DNA from: Tretioscincus oriximinensis
Taxonomy: Eukaryota > Chordata > Lepidosauria > Squamata > Gymnophthalmidae
DNA: 64,000 nucleotides
Reading direction: 5' to 3'
NCBI GenBank assembly: GCA_022410635.1
Contig: JAJVDF010000209.1
Span: 858,427 to 922,426, forward strand
The notes under the pieces are model-generated. The model had not been told where the DNA came from, did not search any database, and was given only the letters and a program-made list of their open reading frames with translations. This document shows positions 54,307-64,000 of this stretch, piece by piece (position 1 is the stretch's first letter; each line of letters opens with the position of its first letter). The translations under genes were made by a program, and so were the position numbers.

Positions 54307-56551
54307 ACAGTTATTTATCATGTCTTCGAGCTTCTTGTGGGATTAATGCTCTTGCAAAATACATGAAGTTTAGCAAGTCTGGATGCAAGCAAAGGGTCAT
54401 TTGCTTATATCCATGTATTTTGAAGTAATAGTAATTCTGCACAGGATTGTCCTTTNACTGCATCCTGCCATCTGGCAGAGGCAGTGAGAGGTGATTTTCT
54501 CTCCCAGTCTGGAGGTACCCAGAATTTGGGATTCTTGAATGAAAGGCAACAGAATATAAAAATACTTTTTTGGGTACAGATTGGGGCAGGACTCATATCA
54601 GCAATGAAAGAGCTGAACACGGTGAAGCAGCTATAGTATCATGTCCTGGCATGTAAGATCCATGATGCAACCTATTTTTGATTATATTTTCAGGTTGTTC
54701 TTACCCCTCCCATGGTATTCCATTTCAAGGTTAATTATCTCAAAGAGTTCCTGATTTTTATCATAATGAAAAATGATTAAGTACAAAAGAGCGATAAATT
54801 TAACTATCATCTGTCTTTTATAGCTGTCTAAGTTAAGAAAACATTTACCAGGTCAAGGAGAAGGGCTGTTTAAAGTTCATGAAGCAATCAGTAATGACTA
54901 ACCACTGTACACACAAACACATTCAGTGTCTCTAGCAATAGGGCTAAAGCAGAAGACGCCACCCATTAGTAGGCTTCTTGAAATATCTTGTCAAGTTGCC
55001 CAATACCAGTAGAGAAANCTGGGTGGTGGAGTTATTTGCCACAGTCCCATAGACAGATACTGATTTCTGACTGCGATTACATGTGTCAGCCACCACTATA
55101 CAGAACACACATCACTCCTGCCTTTCTACTGAATGTGGTTAATTGGATACATGAATGATTACTGATTTTGATGACTTGGATTTAACAGTTTCTCTGGAGG
55201 CCTACACTGTCATGGACTAACAGGATGATAGCTGATCATGTGCTTCAATACCCCTTGTTCAAATTGGTAGCTGAAGTGCTTTGCTAGTTTGAGTGGTCAA
55301 GTCATAGTGTGCATTTAATCTCTGAAACACTAATATTATCTACATCTGGCATAATCTGCATCAACAGGACCATTTATTCCAGTGGTATTACAGAGTCAGA
55401 TTTAACAAGTCATAGTGGCCAATATGGTGGATTTTGAGGAGGCCAATGTGCCAAACTAGCTTAGTTGATTCACAGTAAACCTGGGTGTTTGCATGGTTCA
55501 CATCTGAATCTAGCCAGTTGTGGCACAAATAAAGCCTGAACCAAANAAATTATAACAAACCAAGGTTCATTTGTTATAATTTGGTTGAGAACCAAACCAC
55601 CCTGTTATTTGGGAAAAATAGACATGAACCAAAGGGTTTTGGTTCAATTTGATCCAAATCAATAAATTTAAGTTTGTGTATAAATGTTGTGAAATAAAGC
55701 CTTTGCCAAATTTTGAGGATGCTTTTCTTGAAGCTTATAGTCACCCATNATAACCTATCTCTCTAGTTCTGGTTGCTTTCATTTCTTGACTTTGCTTTTG
55801 TAAGAAAGCGAACAATTGAATTTCCTATGGTCTCATATTTCACACTAGCATCTTTATAACTCCTCAATGAATGTGTTTCTAAACGAACTCCTCTCAATAT
55901 TTTAGCAGGAACCAGTGTGGATAAGTAGCTAACCTTGTTTAAACAATCCCTTCTGTTTTGTTTTCAGTCCTTTTCTCAATGAGAAAACATGAATATAGCT
56001 AAATTTGGAGAAATTCTTAAATGGTATCCAAGGCAGGATGTTTACACAACTGCACCCCACTCCCTAGCCCCTATCCTGTAGGATTGCCACATAATTAGAC
56101 AAACTAACATCAGGCAGCATTTGGAAAATTCTTTCCCCATACAAAAGCCAAATGACACTGAGTATGTTCAATAAATGTCAGGTATTAACTTATTAGTTAT
56201 CTTGCAATGCTGCAGCCCCCTCTGCTGCATAGAGCACACAGAGGAAAGTGAGGTTTCCAAGTCTTGAGCTGCATTCCCACTGTGGTAAAAATGGTTGGGA
56301 CAAAAGTGAAGTGAATGAGAATTCACTTCCTTTTCTCCCTCTCTGCAGAGATAGTGCTGCTCCCATGATAGTGCTTTTTGTCCATCTGGATATTTTGGTT
56401 ATCCAAATACTCAATTGTGAATGTGTAACCTCCATTTTCTGTCTGGTGTTGTTGCATGCCTGGGAACCATCTCTGAGATGGTGGATCATGTAAAACAGTG
56501 ATTAAGTAGGGAGATCTTTTAGCTTTTTTCTAAAATCCAGGTTAGGAATTG
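54307..56551. other. No recognised feature
   Basis: Over 2 kb of unique-looking sequence. At about 56268, gctgcattcccac resembles the end of the element at 25.4-25.9 kb. Confidence 0.45.
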
Positions 56552-56597
56552 ATTTATTTACATTTCTATATCATCCTATACCTGAAGGNNTCAGGCC
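56552..56597 (-). mobile_element. L2-type 3' tail fragment, antisense
   Basis: gatttatttacatttctata, then tcatcctatacctgaagg and two N: the reverse of the L2 terminus. Confidence 0.65.
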
Positions 56598-57430
56598 AGT
56601 TAACAGTATTGGTATTGTCAGGGAGAGAAGTGCATTTTATGGCTTTCATTGTGGACTGGTTGTGAACTGAGCATACTCACTTCTAGATGACAGTGACACT
56701 TCTAAACTATTTTTGAATGACTTTGATGCTTCTTTTCCACTACATGTGAACACACAGAGGCACAGGGAGAGTGGGGGAGAGAGGGAGAGAGAGAAAAAAG
56801 GGCTCATTATAACAATTTGGCTGGAGTCAAATATTGTACATGCTTTTAATCCATCTTCAGTCCTACAGAAAAAAATAACAGAGTTCTTTAGGACAAAAGA
56901 TGGATTAAAAGTAAGAATAGCACCTATGTTCCCTTAAAGCCACCTTCATGTTTTTTTATAAGTGCATGTTAATGCTGATCAGAAAGGCTCTGCTGATACT
57001 CCTGAACATGACCCTCCAAATTCCAGTTTCAAGAGGACCTATTCTAGCAGTATGCTTTTTTGCATTGCCAAAATAGATCCCCAAGGGAATATGAGGATAG
57101 AAGCTTTGCTGCTGATTTAAGGACTGGGCAGGAACAGTTGAAACTGATCCTAATTGAACCTCCTGGCCAGGGGTCCTGCGTGGTCTACAAGCACTNGGTC
57201 AGATTAGAACAAGGTAAATTCAGAAAGGCCTAAAGAAGAAGAGACATGAGAAATAATAAGATAGCTGACTGCCTTATTGTAATCTTGAAAATATCAACTT
57301 CATACTGCAAAATTATTTGCAAATGTTATTTTGGTTTTTGATCAGACTGAGCATTGCAACACCTTATGGTCAAGATAAATAAACCTGAACAGCTCTAATG
57401 AATTTAAGTACACATAAAGAAAGGCACTAT
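56598..57430. other. No recognised feature
   Basis: Unique-looking sequence with a short GA-rich run near 56765-56800. Confidence 0.5.
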
Positions 57431-57806
57431 AAGAACATAAGAAGACTCATACTGGATTGGGCCAGAGCCTATCTAGTCCAGCATTCTGTCTCACAAAGAT
57501 CCCCACCAGATGCACCTGTTCATGACTCCCTGCAAATGGTATTTCCGGAGTCCTGCCTGTTGCTCCATCCCAGAAGCAGCATCCAGACACCCATCCTAGT
57601 ACCCATTTCATACCCTTGGTGTCCATAAACCTGTCTAGTCCTGTCTTGAAGCTATCCAAGCTGTTAGCTACCACCACTTCTTCAGGAAGTAAATTCCACA
57701 GGCCGATGACCCTCTGGTGAAAAAAATACTTTCCTTTGTCTGTTCTCTTTTCTACCCTTCAATTTCAAGGAGTGCCCTCTGGTCCTAGTGTTCTGGCAAT
57801 ATAATA
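57431..57806 (-). mobile_element. CR1-clade LINE 3' end with C-terminal coding, antisense
   Basis: The longest copy of the (TTCTTATG)n subfamily. On the minus strand, RTRGHSLKLKG-like and RVIGLWNLLPEEVVVANSLDSFK-like stretches (about 57790-57650, with shifts) are followed by the 3' untranslated region to 57431. These motifs align with RTRNNGMKL and VINQWNSLPQEVV of the copy at 28.8 kb, which places the subfamily in the CR1 clade. Confidence 0.8.
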
Positions 57807-58685
57807 ACACAGGCAATATAATAAGTATACACTTCTACATGCAGTAAATGATTTAAGAACTGAAGTTTGAAGAGAGATACTTTGTGTATGGATGTGTTAA
57901 CTCTGAATATTATTTTCAATTAAATGATTAAGAATCGTTTTAACATGAGCAAAACTTAAATCTGGTCTTAATTATTTGAAGCCATCTGAAGCGCCCCTTT
58001 TATGCCACTTTCTGATTATGAGGAAAGCTGAGCCATTAAGGGCCTTTTTCATTTAGGAAATTGAGATATAACATTCTCCCAGATGACTGGGTAGGGTGAT
58101 CTGGCTGATTAATTGAAAAAAGAAGCAGTACGAGCACACAGCTAAGCCTACAGAGAAATGAAGACAGGAAGAAAAAATGAATATTGCAAAATGTGGCCTG
58201 CAGATATATTAGGTTTGACAGAAAATAGATGGAAGAAAACTTATGTAGGCTTTTAGTGTCTTCTGCTTGGACTCTTAATCCAGATTAATGGTCTCTGCAG
58301 TAATCATCAGGACTCCATGGAACTACATCTTAATGTGGATCTATAAGACCACATCTTAGCAGGTCTACTCAGNTCACAAGGGTCATCACCATGGCCCTGG
58401 TTATGGAATCCCTAATCAATATTACTAGTAGACACATTTAACCATTTCCATCAATGTTCAAAAGGTTCTGAACCTAAACATGGGAGGCATGCAAAAAATA
58501 TATATATCCTATGTTTGGGACTGCTGGAATGCATCCGCCAAATAATCGATAGCTAGGAATTCTTGTTCCTCGTCTTGGAGGCCTTGAAGCCACAATTCCA
58601 TAGCTCACATGTAAGAGAAAAACAGTTAAAGCAAAGCAAAGGGGAAAGGGAGTGAAAGGGGGGATAAAAAGAGATAGTGAGTGAG
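57807..58685. other. No recognised feature
   Basis: Unique-looking sequence. Confidence 0.5.
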
Positions 58686-58993
58686 GCACAAATGGCTCAG
58701 TTGCTAAGAAAACGGTCTCTCATCTGAGAGATCGGGTTTCGAAGCCCTGTGTTGGATGTGGGGAGGGGTGAGCACCTTCCACTAGCCTGTAGCTCTAGCC
58801 AATCCAGCTATTCGAAAGCATGAATTGCAAGAAATTGCAATTGACTGCAAGTAGATACATGGGAATCACCACAGCCTGGTTGGGAAGATAGAATGTAAGC
58901 CTTTGGGCAAAAATACCCTTGTAAGGCGCTTTAAAAGGTGATAAAAGTTGGGTATGAGAACCCAGTTCTTCTTTTCTTCTTCTCTTCTTCAGC
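58686..58993 (+). mobile_element. tRNA-derived SINE, full length
   Basis: The head is caaatggctcagttgctaag (A box) and atcgggtttcgaagccctgt (B box). The body is gggtgagcaccttccactag, gcatgaattgcaagaaattg and accacagcctggttgggaag, and the tail is cttcttttcttcttctcttc. It is the same family as 7.8, 35.9 and 46.1 kb. One short internal deletion lies near 58930, where the gagtccctttg segment is missing. Confidence 0.85.
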
Positions 58994-60330
58994 AAGGACT
59001 GAAAAGAGGCAACAATGAGCCATTGCAATAATTGAAACAAAAGAATTTCAACCAACATCTAAAACTCTGAAGCTGCTCTTCAAATTTCCCAGGAGAAAAG
59101 GCAGACGGAAGTCCAAAATTATGTAAAAGTCATGCTACATACAATCCCTACAACAAAGATTTGCTGCAATAAAAATGTATTTACATTTTAAATGGGATAA
59201 ATCAGAAGCCCCAGAAATCATGTCCCCCACCCAAGGAACAGCTCCTTCCCCTGCCCAAGAAACACTCTCTTTCCTATCCAAGCCTTGCCTCCTCCAAGCG
59301 ATCTCACAATTATTTTTTTATTAAAAATGCAGGTTCTTAATGCCCTCAGCACCTATTTTGAAACTTCCCATCCCTCCTTCACTCCCAGGCTTGGGATTTG
59401 CTTGTTCAGTGGCAGACAGGACTATAGTAGTGATGGTGACAGAGCCAGTACAGGTGCCATTCAGGCCATCCAATCTGTTTATCAAAAGAATGTAAATGAG
59501 GCCATTCCCATTAATTCCAGTAGGAACCAGCTCTTTATTATGTAATGGGGATACAGTCATAGACTAATTGTCACATTTTTCCTTTCCATAGTTTAGTCAT
59601 GGACTTACTACCACTGGAAGTCCAATCTAGCTAGTGTTTTTACTACTGTTTTTAATATCAATTAGCAGTGCTCACACTACTAATAATATTAGTTTGAGTA
59701 GTTACACTAACAATCCACTCTATTCAGGGTCTGTTGCTAAAAAATGAAAACTTTCTGGTATCAACATCTTATCTACACTCTTTGCCAGTTTAGTTCCTGT
59801 GATGGGGTCTACACTGTCATTGACTTCAGGAAGTATTGAATGATGGAAGTTATGTCATGTGCACACAAAGACGGATAACCTAGGATATAGGATTACCTGG
59901 GTGTAAGCCATCACTCCCAGAGGATGCACCTACCTGAGTTCTTGAGAGGTGGCAGTGGTGGGCTACTTGTGAGAAGTGTGCCACCACCATGGCAACATGA
60001 AGGATGCTGATGTCATGCTGCTGTGGCTCCNTGATTTGCTGCTGGGAGCATGATTTCCTGCAACTTCAATTGAGATCTCACTCCAGTAGCTAATGGCAAG
60101 TACACCCGTGGCTTGGGGAGAGGATTTTGTGGCTATCACAAAATCGTAATATATCCAATCTCAAAAGATATGGAATAAAGAAGAACNGTAGTGAGTGGAT
60201 TGCTGACAACTCTTGAATGGTACTCTGATAGGACCTTAGAAGAATAGAAACCTGTCACTTAAGGGTAATGTTCTCTTACTATACATATCACAACTATTTG
60301 CTTTTGATTGCTCCAGAAAACTACCTGCCA
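58994..60330. other. No recognised feature
   Basis: Unique-looking sequence; frames of 79-86 codons on both strands at 59285-59560 cancel each other as evidence. Confidence 0.45.
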
Positions 60331-60362
60331 GGAAGGAAGGAAGGAAGGAGGGAAGGAAGGAA
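60331..60362. repeat. (GGAA)n microsatellite
   Basis: About eight imperfect GGAA units. Confidence 0.9.
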
Positions 60363-60807
60363 ATACTGTGGCTTTATCATTAATACTTTTAATAAAACGC
60401 TGTATAGTATAAACTTTTCAGTGTTGTTGAGGCTTCTACTTCTCTCTCTTCCACCAGACCCATCCACATGTACATATGTATATCTACGTATGTACACAAG
60501 GAGATATTTCAACAAATGTAGAAGTATCCAGAAGGAAATAAACAAAATAACTGAATTTAACNGAAAAATTGTTTTTTTTCTATTTGACTTAGACCAAGTA
60601 GGAAATGTTCAAGTTAAAAATATTATTGAATGTATGTTAAGTTGTGCTCAGATAACACTTTTGAAAGGATGGAAAAATATTTCTAGGTGAACGATAAATG
60701 AATGGCAAGAATATTTGGTTCAAAAATGGTGGTGGAAATTAGGAATAGTGGAATTAATAACAGTGACAATATACAGAAAATGATGCAAGTCAAACAAAAC
60801 TGGGATT

Positions 60808-60905
60808 TAGTCAGGGCTTTTTTTGTGCCGGAACGCGCCGGAACGCAATACCGGCACCTTTTATTTAGGCGGGCGGGGGGCGGCATTAGCGGGGGCGGCG
60901 GCAGT
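60808..60905. other. GC-rich fragment, probable end of an unclassified mobile element
   Basis: agggctttttttgtgccgga starts a sharply GC-rich, CpG-rich stretch with cggaacgc repeated twice, then a G-rich run to 60903. Similar starts are common at the ends of reptile repeats, but I cannot name the family from sequence alone. Confidence 0.4.
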
Positions 60906-61663
60906 AGTATTACATTTCCAATATTCTCTGGATTCTCACAATCCTATCAACATGTCTATAATTCTTCAGCCTTGAAATTAATCAAGATATTGATTTTGCT
61001 TATTTATTGTAACAATAAGGGATCTACAATTTATCAAACTAAGCCTCAAGGAAATAATCTATGTGCTTTCCCAGAGTTCCTTGTTTGATTTCACATTGCA
61101 TTAGCATTGTGATGAATTTCAGTTGCTCAAACTGCAGCAGCCATGAAATTTTGCAGTGCGTCTACAACCTTTCCATCTTTATATACGTATTTATCTGATT
61201 CTCTTTAGCTTCCATGACAGAGAAAATCAAATGGCAAAATATGATTAACTTTCAGTGTCATAGCGAATAAATTCTGATACAGTTCTCCAATGATATATCA
61301 ACCAGTTGTTTGCAGGATCTGCACAAAAAGAGGAAGTATGTCGCAGGCACTGGCCACTTCCTCCACATTACAGAAGAAATTATTTCTTTTACAACTGAAG
61401 GCATCTTCTCTGCATAGTGCCAGATATTCTTATTTTTCAAAATTCTCAACCATGATTTAGTTGGGTGGAAGAGACATTCTCCCTCCATCAACAGGATTAA
61501 CAGGATCAATGGTAATTTTTAGACTGGAAGACAGATAATATGGTCTGTTCAAATTCTATGCTATATCTTCACATTGAAGAAACGAAAAAGGAATAGTATC
61601 GTTCAAACAGTGTGCTTCACTGAGCATTTAGGAATCATGCATATCCAGTGTAGCTAGATTTTT
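60906..61663. other. No recognised feature
   Basis: Unique-looking sequence. Confidence 0.5.
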
Positions 61664-61776
61664 TTATCTATCTATCAATCATCTATCTTCCTTTATCTGT
61701 CTCTTATATTGTCCTCTTCTGTCCCCAGAGATCTATGGGTGGGCTACAACAAAATAAATAAATAAATAAATAAAAT
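61664..61776 (+). repeat. (ATCT)n-like run and LINE-type (AAAT)n tail
   Basis: atctatctatcaatcatcta at 61666, then gatctatgggtgggctacaa and (AAAT)n to about 61775. The second half resembles a truncated LINE 3' end. Confidence 0.6.
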
Positions 61777-62300
61777 ACCGGTGATCACAGTGTGGTATTC
61801 CATGCATCAATGATAGAAAATGAAGTCAGTCTTGATGCCACCCTTGGAAACTAATTTAGTGAGAAATTGCACAGCAGTGAGGTAATGATGTTTTATTTTA
61901 AATGGCAGGTGATTCATTACTGATGATTTATTTAGATGACCCTCTCAGGTTGATGCCAATTTTCTCCCTCCTCTAAAGTCTGCATACTCTTCACCTTTCC
62001 TGGCTCAACAGTGAAACACTATAGTAAGCAGGGGGGNAAAGCTTTGCCCTCCGGAAGCTGCAGCTGGTCTAGTCTTTTTTACTCTCATACGAATTTATGG
62101 CAAAACATTTGATAGGATTTCAATTCATTTTAGATTTTAATCTAGTAACATTTTTTAATTTTTTTGCAAATCCATGCACATTTTATTTTTATGCATTTTA
62201 TACCTGAACAATATGGAGTAATTCTGGTGTCCTGAAGCCTTCAATTGTCTAGAACTGTATTGTATTTATTATTTATAACTAATATATATTTATTATATAA
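61777..62300. other. No recognised feature
   Basis: AT-rich sequence. Confidence 0.5.
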
Positions 62301-62437
62301 CTTCCCTGGAGGTTTTCAAACAGAGACTGGACAGTCATCTGTCTGGGATGGTTTAATGAATCCTGCATCTAGCAGGGGGTTGGACCCGATGACCCTGGAG
62401 GTCCCTTCCGACTCTATGATTCTATGATTCTATGATA
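62301..62437 (+). mobile_element. CR1-clade LINE 3' end, ATTCTATG tail
   Basis: cttccctggaggttttcaaa, then cagagactggacagtcatct, ggttggacccgatgaccctg and the tail gattctatgattctatgat. This is the sense-strand equivalent of the antisense ends at 20641 and 28735. Confidence 0.9.
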
Positions 62438-62737
62438 AGTATATATACAAATATAAACGAATAAATATTACTAATCTCTTAATTTAAGGCATGGAGCCTT
62501 GGGACTAGGCTAGGGGCTGATTTTACAGTTGGTACTGTTCCAGACCTGACAATTCTGTAGTCTAAACTGGCAAGATTGACTAGTTCAAACCCATCAGTTT
62601 GGACCATGGATAAGTGACTACAGGAAGTCTGCAAGTGGGACTTCCACTGCACTTTATAGAAATGAGGATTAAATAATCTCATTCTTCTTTGGAGACTCCT
62701 GATATTTAATATAAGCACTTTAAAAATAAAGTATATA
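62438..62737. other. No recognised feature
   Basis: Unique-looking sequence. Confidence 0.5.
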
Positions 62738-62796
62738 GTATTTTATTTATTTATTTAATGATATTAATATTCAGCCCTATACCCAAAGGTCTCNGG
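62738..62796 (-). mobile_element. L2-type 3' tail fragment, antisense
   Basis: attttatttatttatttaat, then tcagccctatacccaaaggt and ctc: the reverse of the L2 terminus. Confidence 0.65.
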
Positions 62797-64000
62797 AGAT
62801 ATGAAGTTCCAAACAATATGTACACTAGACCGAAACCCTTACTGGCTATTATTAGAAGAAGAGTCTAGTAATAGGGATGTAATAGAGCATTCTAGAAAGG
62901 AGTGCACCTTGTTTAATGAAAACAGGAATAGCGACAATTTGTATTGCAGCACCTGTGGAATATTTCACTTTTTGTGTTGGACTTGTGAAATGTAACATGT
63001 TATGGTGTTTCACCATAGTCTGGAATTTCCTTAATGCAGATTAAACAACAATAAAATAGAATTTGCATATTATTCTGTGTTTTGTTCACTTTGTTTACAC
63101 TGATGGATTAGCAATCTGTACATTTGATCAATAAGCTATCTGAAAGGCAAAAGTTATTCAATATTTTCCTGAATGTGTTTCAAGATACCAAGTCTCATTA
63201 GAAATACCAAATACAGTATCAATTGTCCTTATAGTCATGCAGCACTTGATGTTTGGATGCAGCCAAAGGCTCTGTGTGAGAGTTGAACTATAACCCCACT
63301 ATAATGTGAGACTTTGTGTCATTGAAAGTCATCCCNCTGTGTCATCATTGATATTATAAATGCTACAAAGAGTTTAATAAAGTGAATCAACAACAACAAA
63401 AATCTTGGCCATAATGGTCTAGCCCAAATTTGACACAANTTCTATTTACAACAGGTAAAACCTCTGTGTTCCCCTATGCTGCTTTATAAAAAATGTTTAA
63501 TTACTGTGGTTACATTAAACAAGACTGAGGGTACCTATCGCAGGATTCCAAAGTGTCTAACAGTTTTCTCTTAATTAAAAGAAATCCTTTTGACAAACTG
63601 CTTATATGCTTAGATTGACAATATTTTCCATAATAATGGCAAAACAATGTGCCATTAATATAGCTGTTTTACGTGTTAATGTTCTTCCCTTTATGTGGGA
63701 CAGAATCNCTAGTGCTGTTAACACATATATTTTGATCTATGGTATTCAGAAATACCTTGAATGGAACTATAACAAGCTGNTACATAAAGGCAATAATTGG
63801 ATCTCTATCAGCTGCTTGTAGCTTCTGTTCTAACGCATCAGTGATTTCCCCCCTGAACAGACACTTCCCTATGGAACAGACTGTTCTACTGAATTATTAT
63901 TTTTATTAATTTACACTGGAATACCCAGGTTGCTGTAGGTCTGCACATGGTGCATCTAGTGAACAGCTGAAAGTATTAGATATATTGATTTAAGAAGGAA
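62797..64000. other. No recognised feature
   Basis: AT-rich unique-looking sequence to the window end. Confidence 0.45.

Noticed and set aside
59285..59560. Opposed frames of 86 and 79 codons
   Set aside because: Mutually antisense and without motifs; no reason to prefer either.

Overview
The window reads as nuclear DNA of an amniote, most likely a squamate reptile such as a lizard or gecko. The evidence is the repeat community: CR1-clade LINEs with ATTCTATG or TTCTTATG tails, L2-clade LINEs, tRNA-headed SINEs of the kind common in squamates, Tc1/mariner and hAT elements, and one retroviral-type LTR. Many single N bases and an 884-base N run (29359-30242) show that this is a draft assembly. 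No host protein-coding exon, tRNA gene or intact RNA gene can be supported. Nearly all open frames are short, are antisense to repeats, or run through microsatellites or N. It is probably intergenic or intronic sequence.

Layout. 1-10 kb: a GC-rich block with internal repeats, an L2 3' end, a small hammerhead-bearing retroposon, a ~500-bp inverted repeat, SINEs, a 190-bp tandem duplication and a SINE with a very long microsatellite tail. 10-19 kb: an unclassified GC-richer block, CR1 3' ends, a 447-bp hAT element with 8-bp target duplications, a decayed L2 reverse transcriptase, a 30-bp minisatellite, purine tracts and a hairpin element. 19-31 kb: a Tc1-like transposase relic split by a 200-bp hAT element, two foldback retroposons with hammerhead-like cores, an element with inverted ends, and a chimeric CR1 whose catalytic core lies in the assembly gap. 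31-43 kb: a 78-bp Tc1/mariner palindrome, a U2 snRNA fragment, a possible LTR, and two related copies of an unknown element with tandem ZNF143/GFY-like motifs ahead of a minus-strand reading frame. 43-64 kb: a long purine tract, SINEs, an LTR with three 32-bp repeats, a fourth hammerhead-like foldback copy, two miniature-element families with two copies each, and LINE tails.

The most interesting content is the family at 2.1, 23.4, 24.5 and 49.7 kb. Each copy is flanked by 12-15-bp target duplications, as expected of target-primed retrotransposition. Each carries a core resembling a hammerhead ribozyme (CTGAAGA, stem II, then GAAA or a close variant). Three are foldbacks, and in the two longest the arms share locus-specific changes. 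Hammerheads of this kind are known in Penelope-like elements; assigning this family to that group is inference. The paired unknown element at 33 and 42 kb is the second lead.
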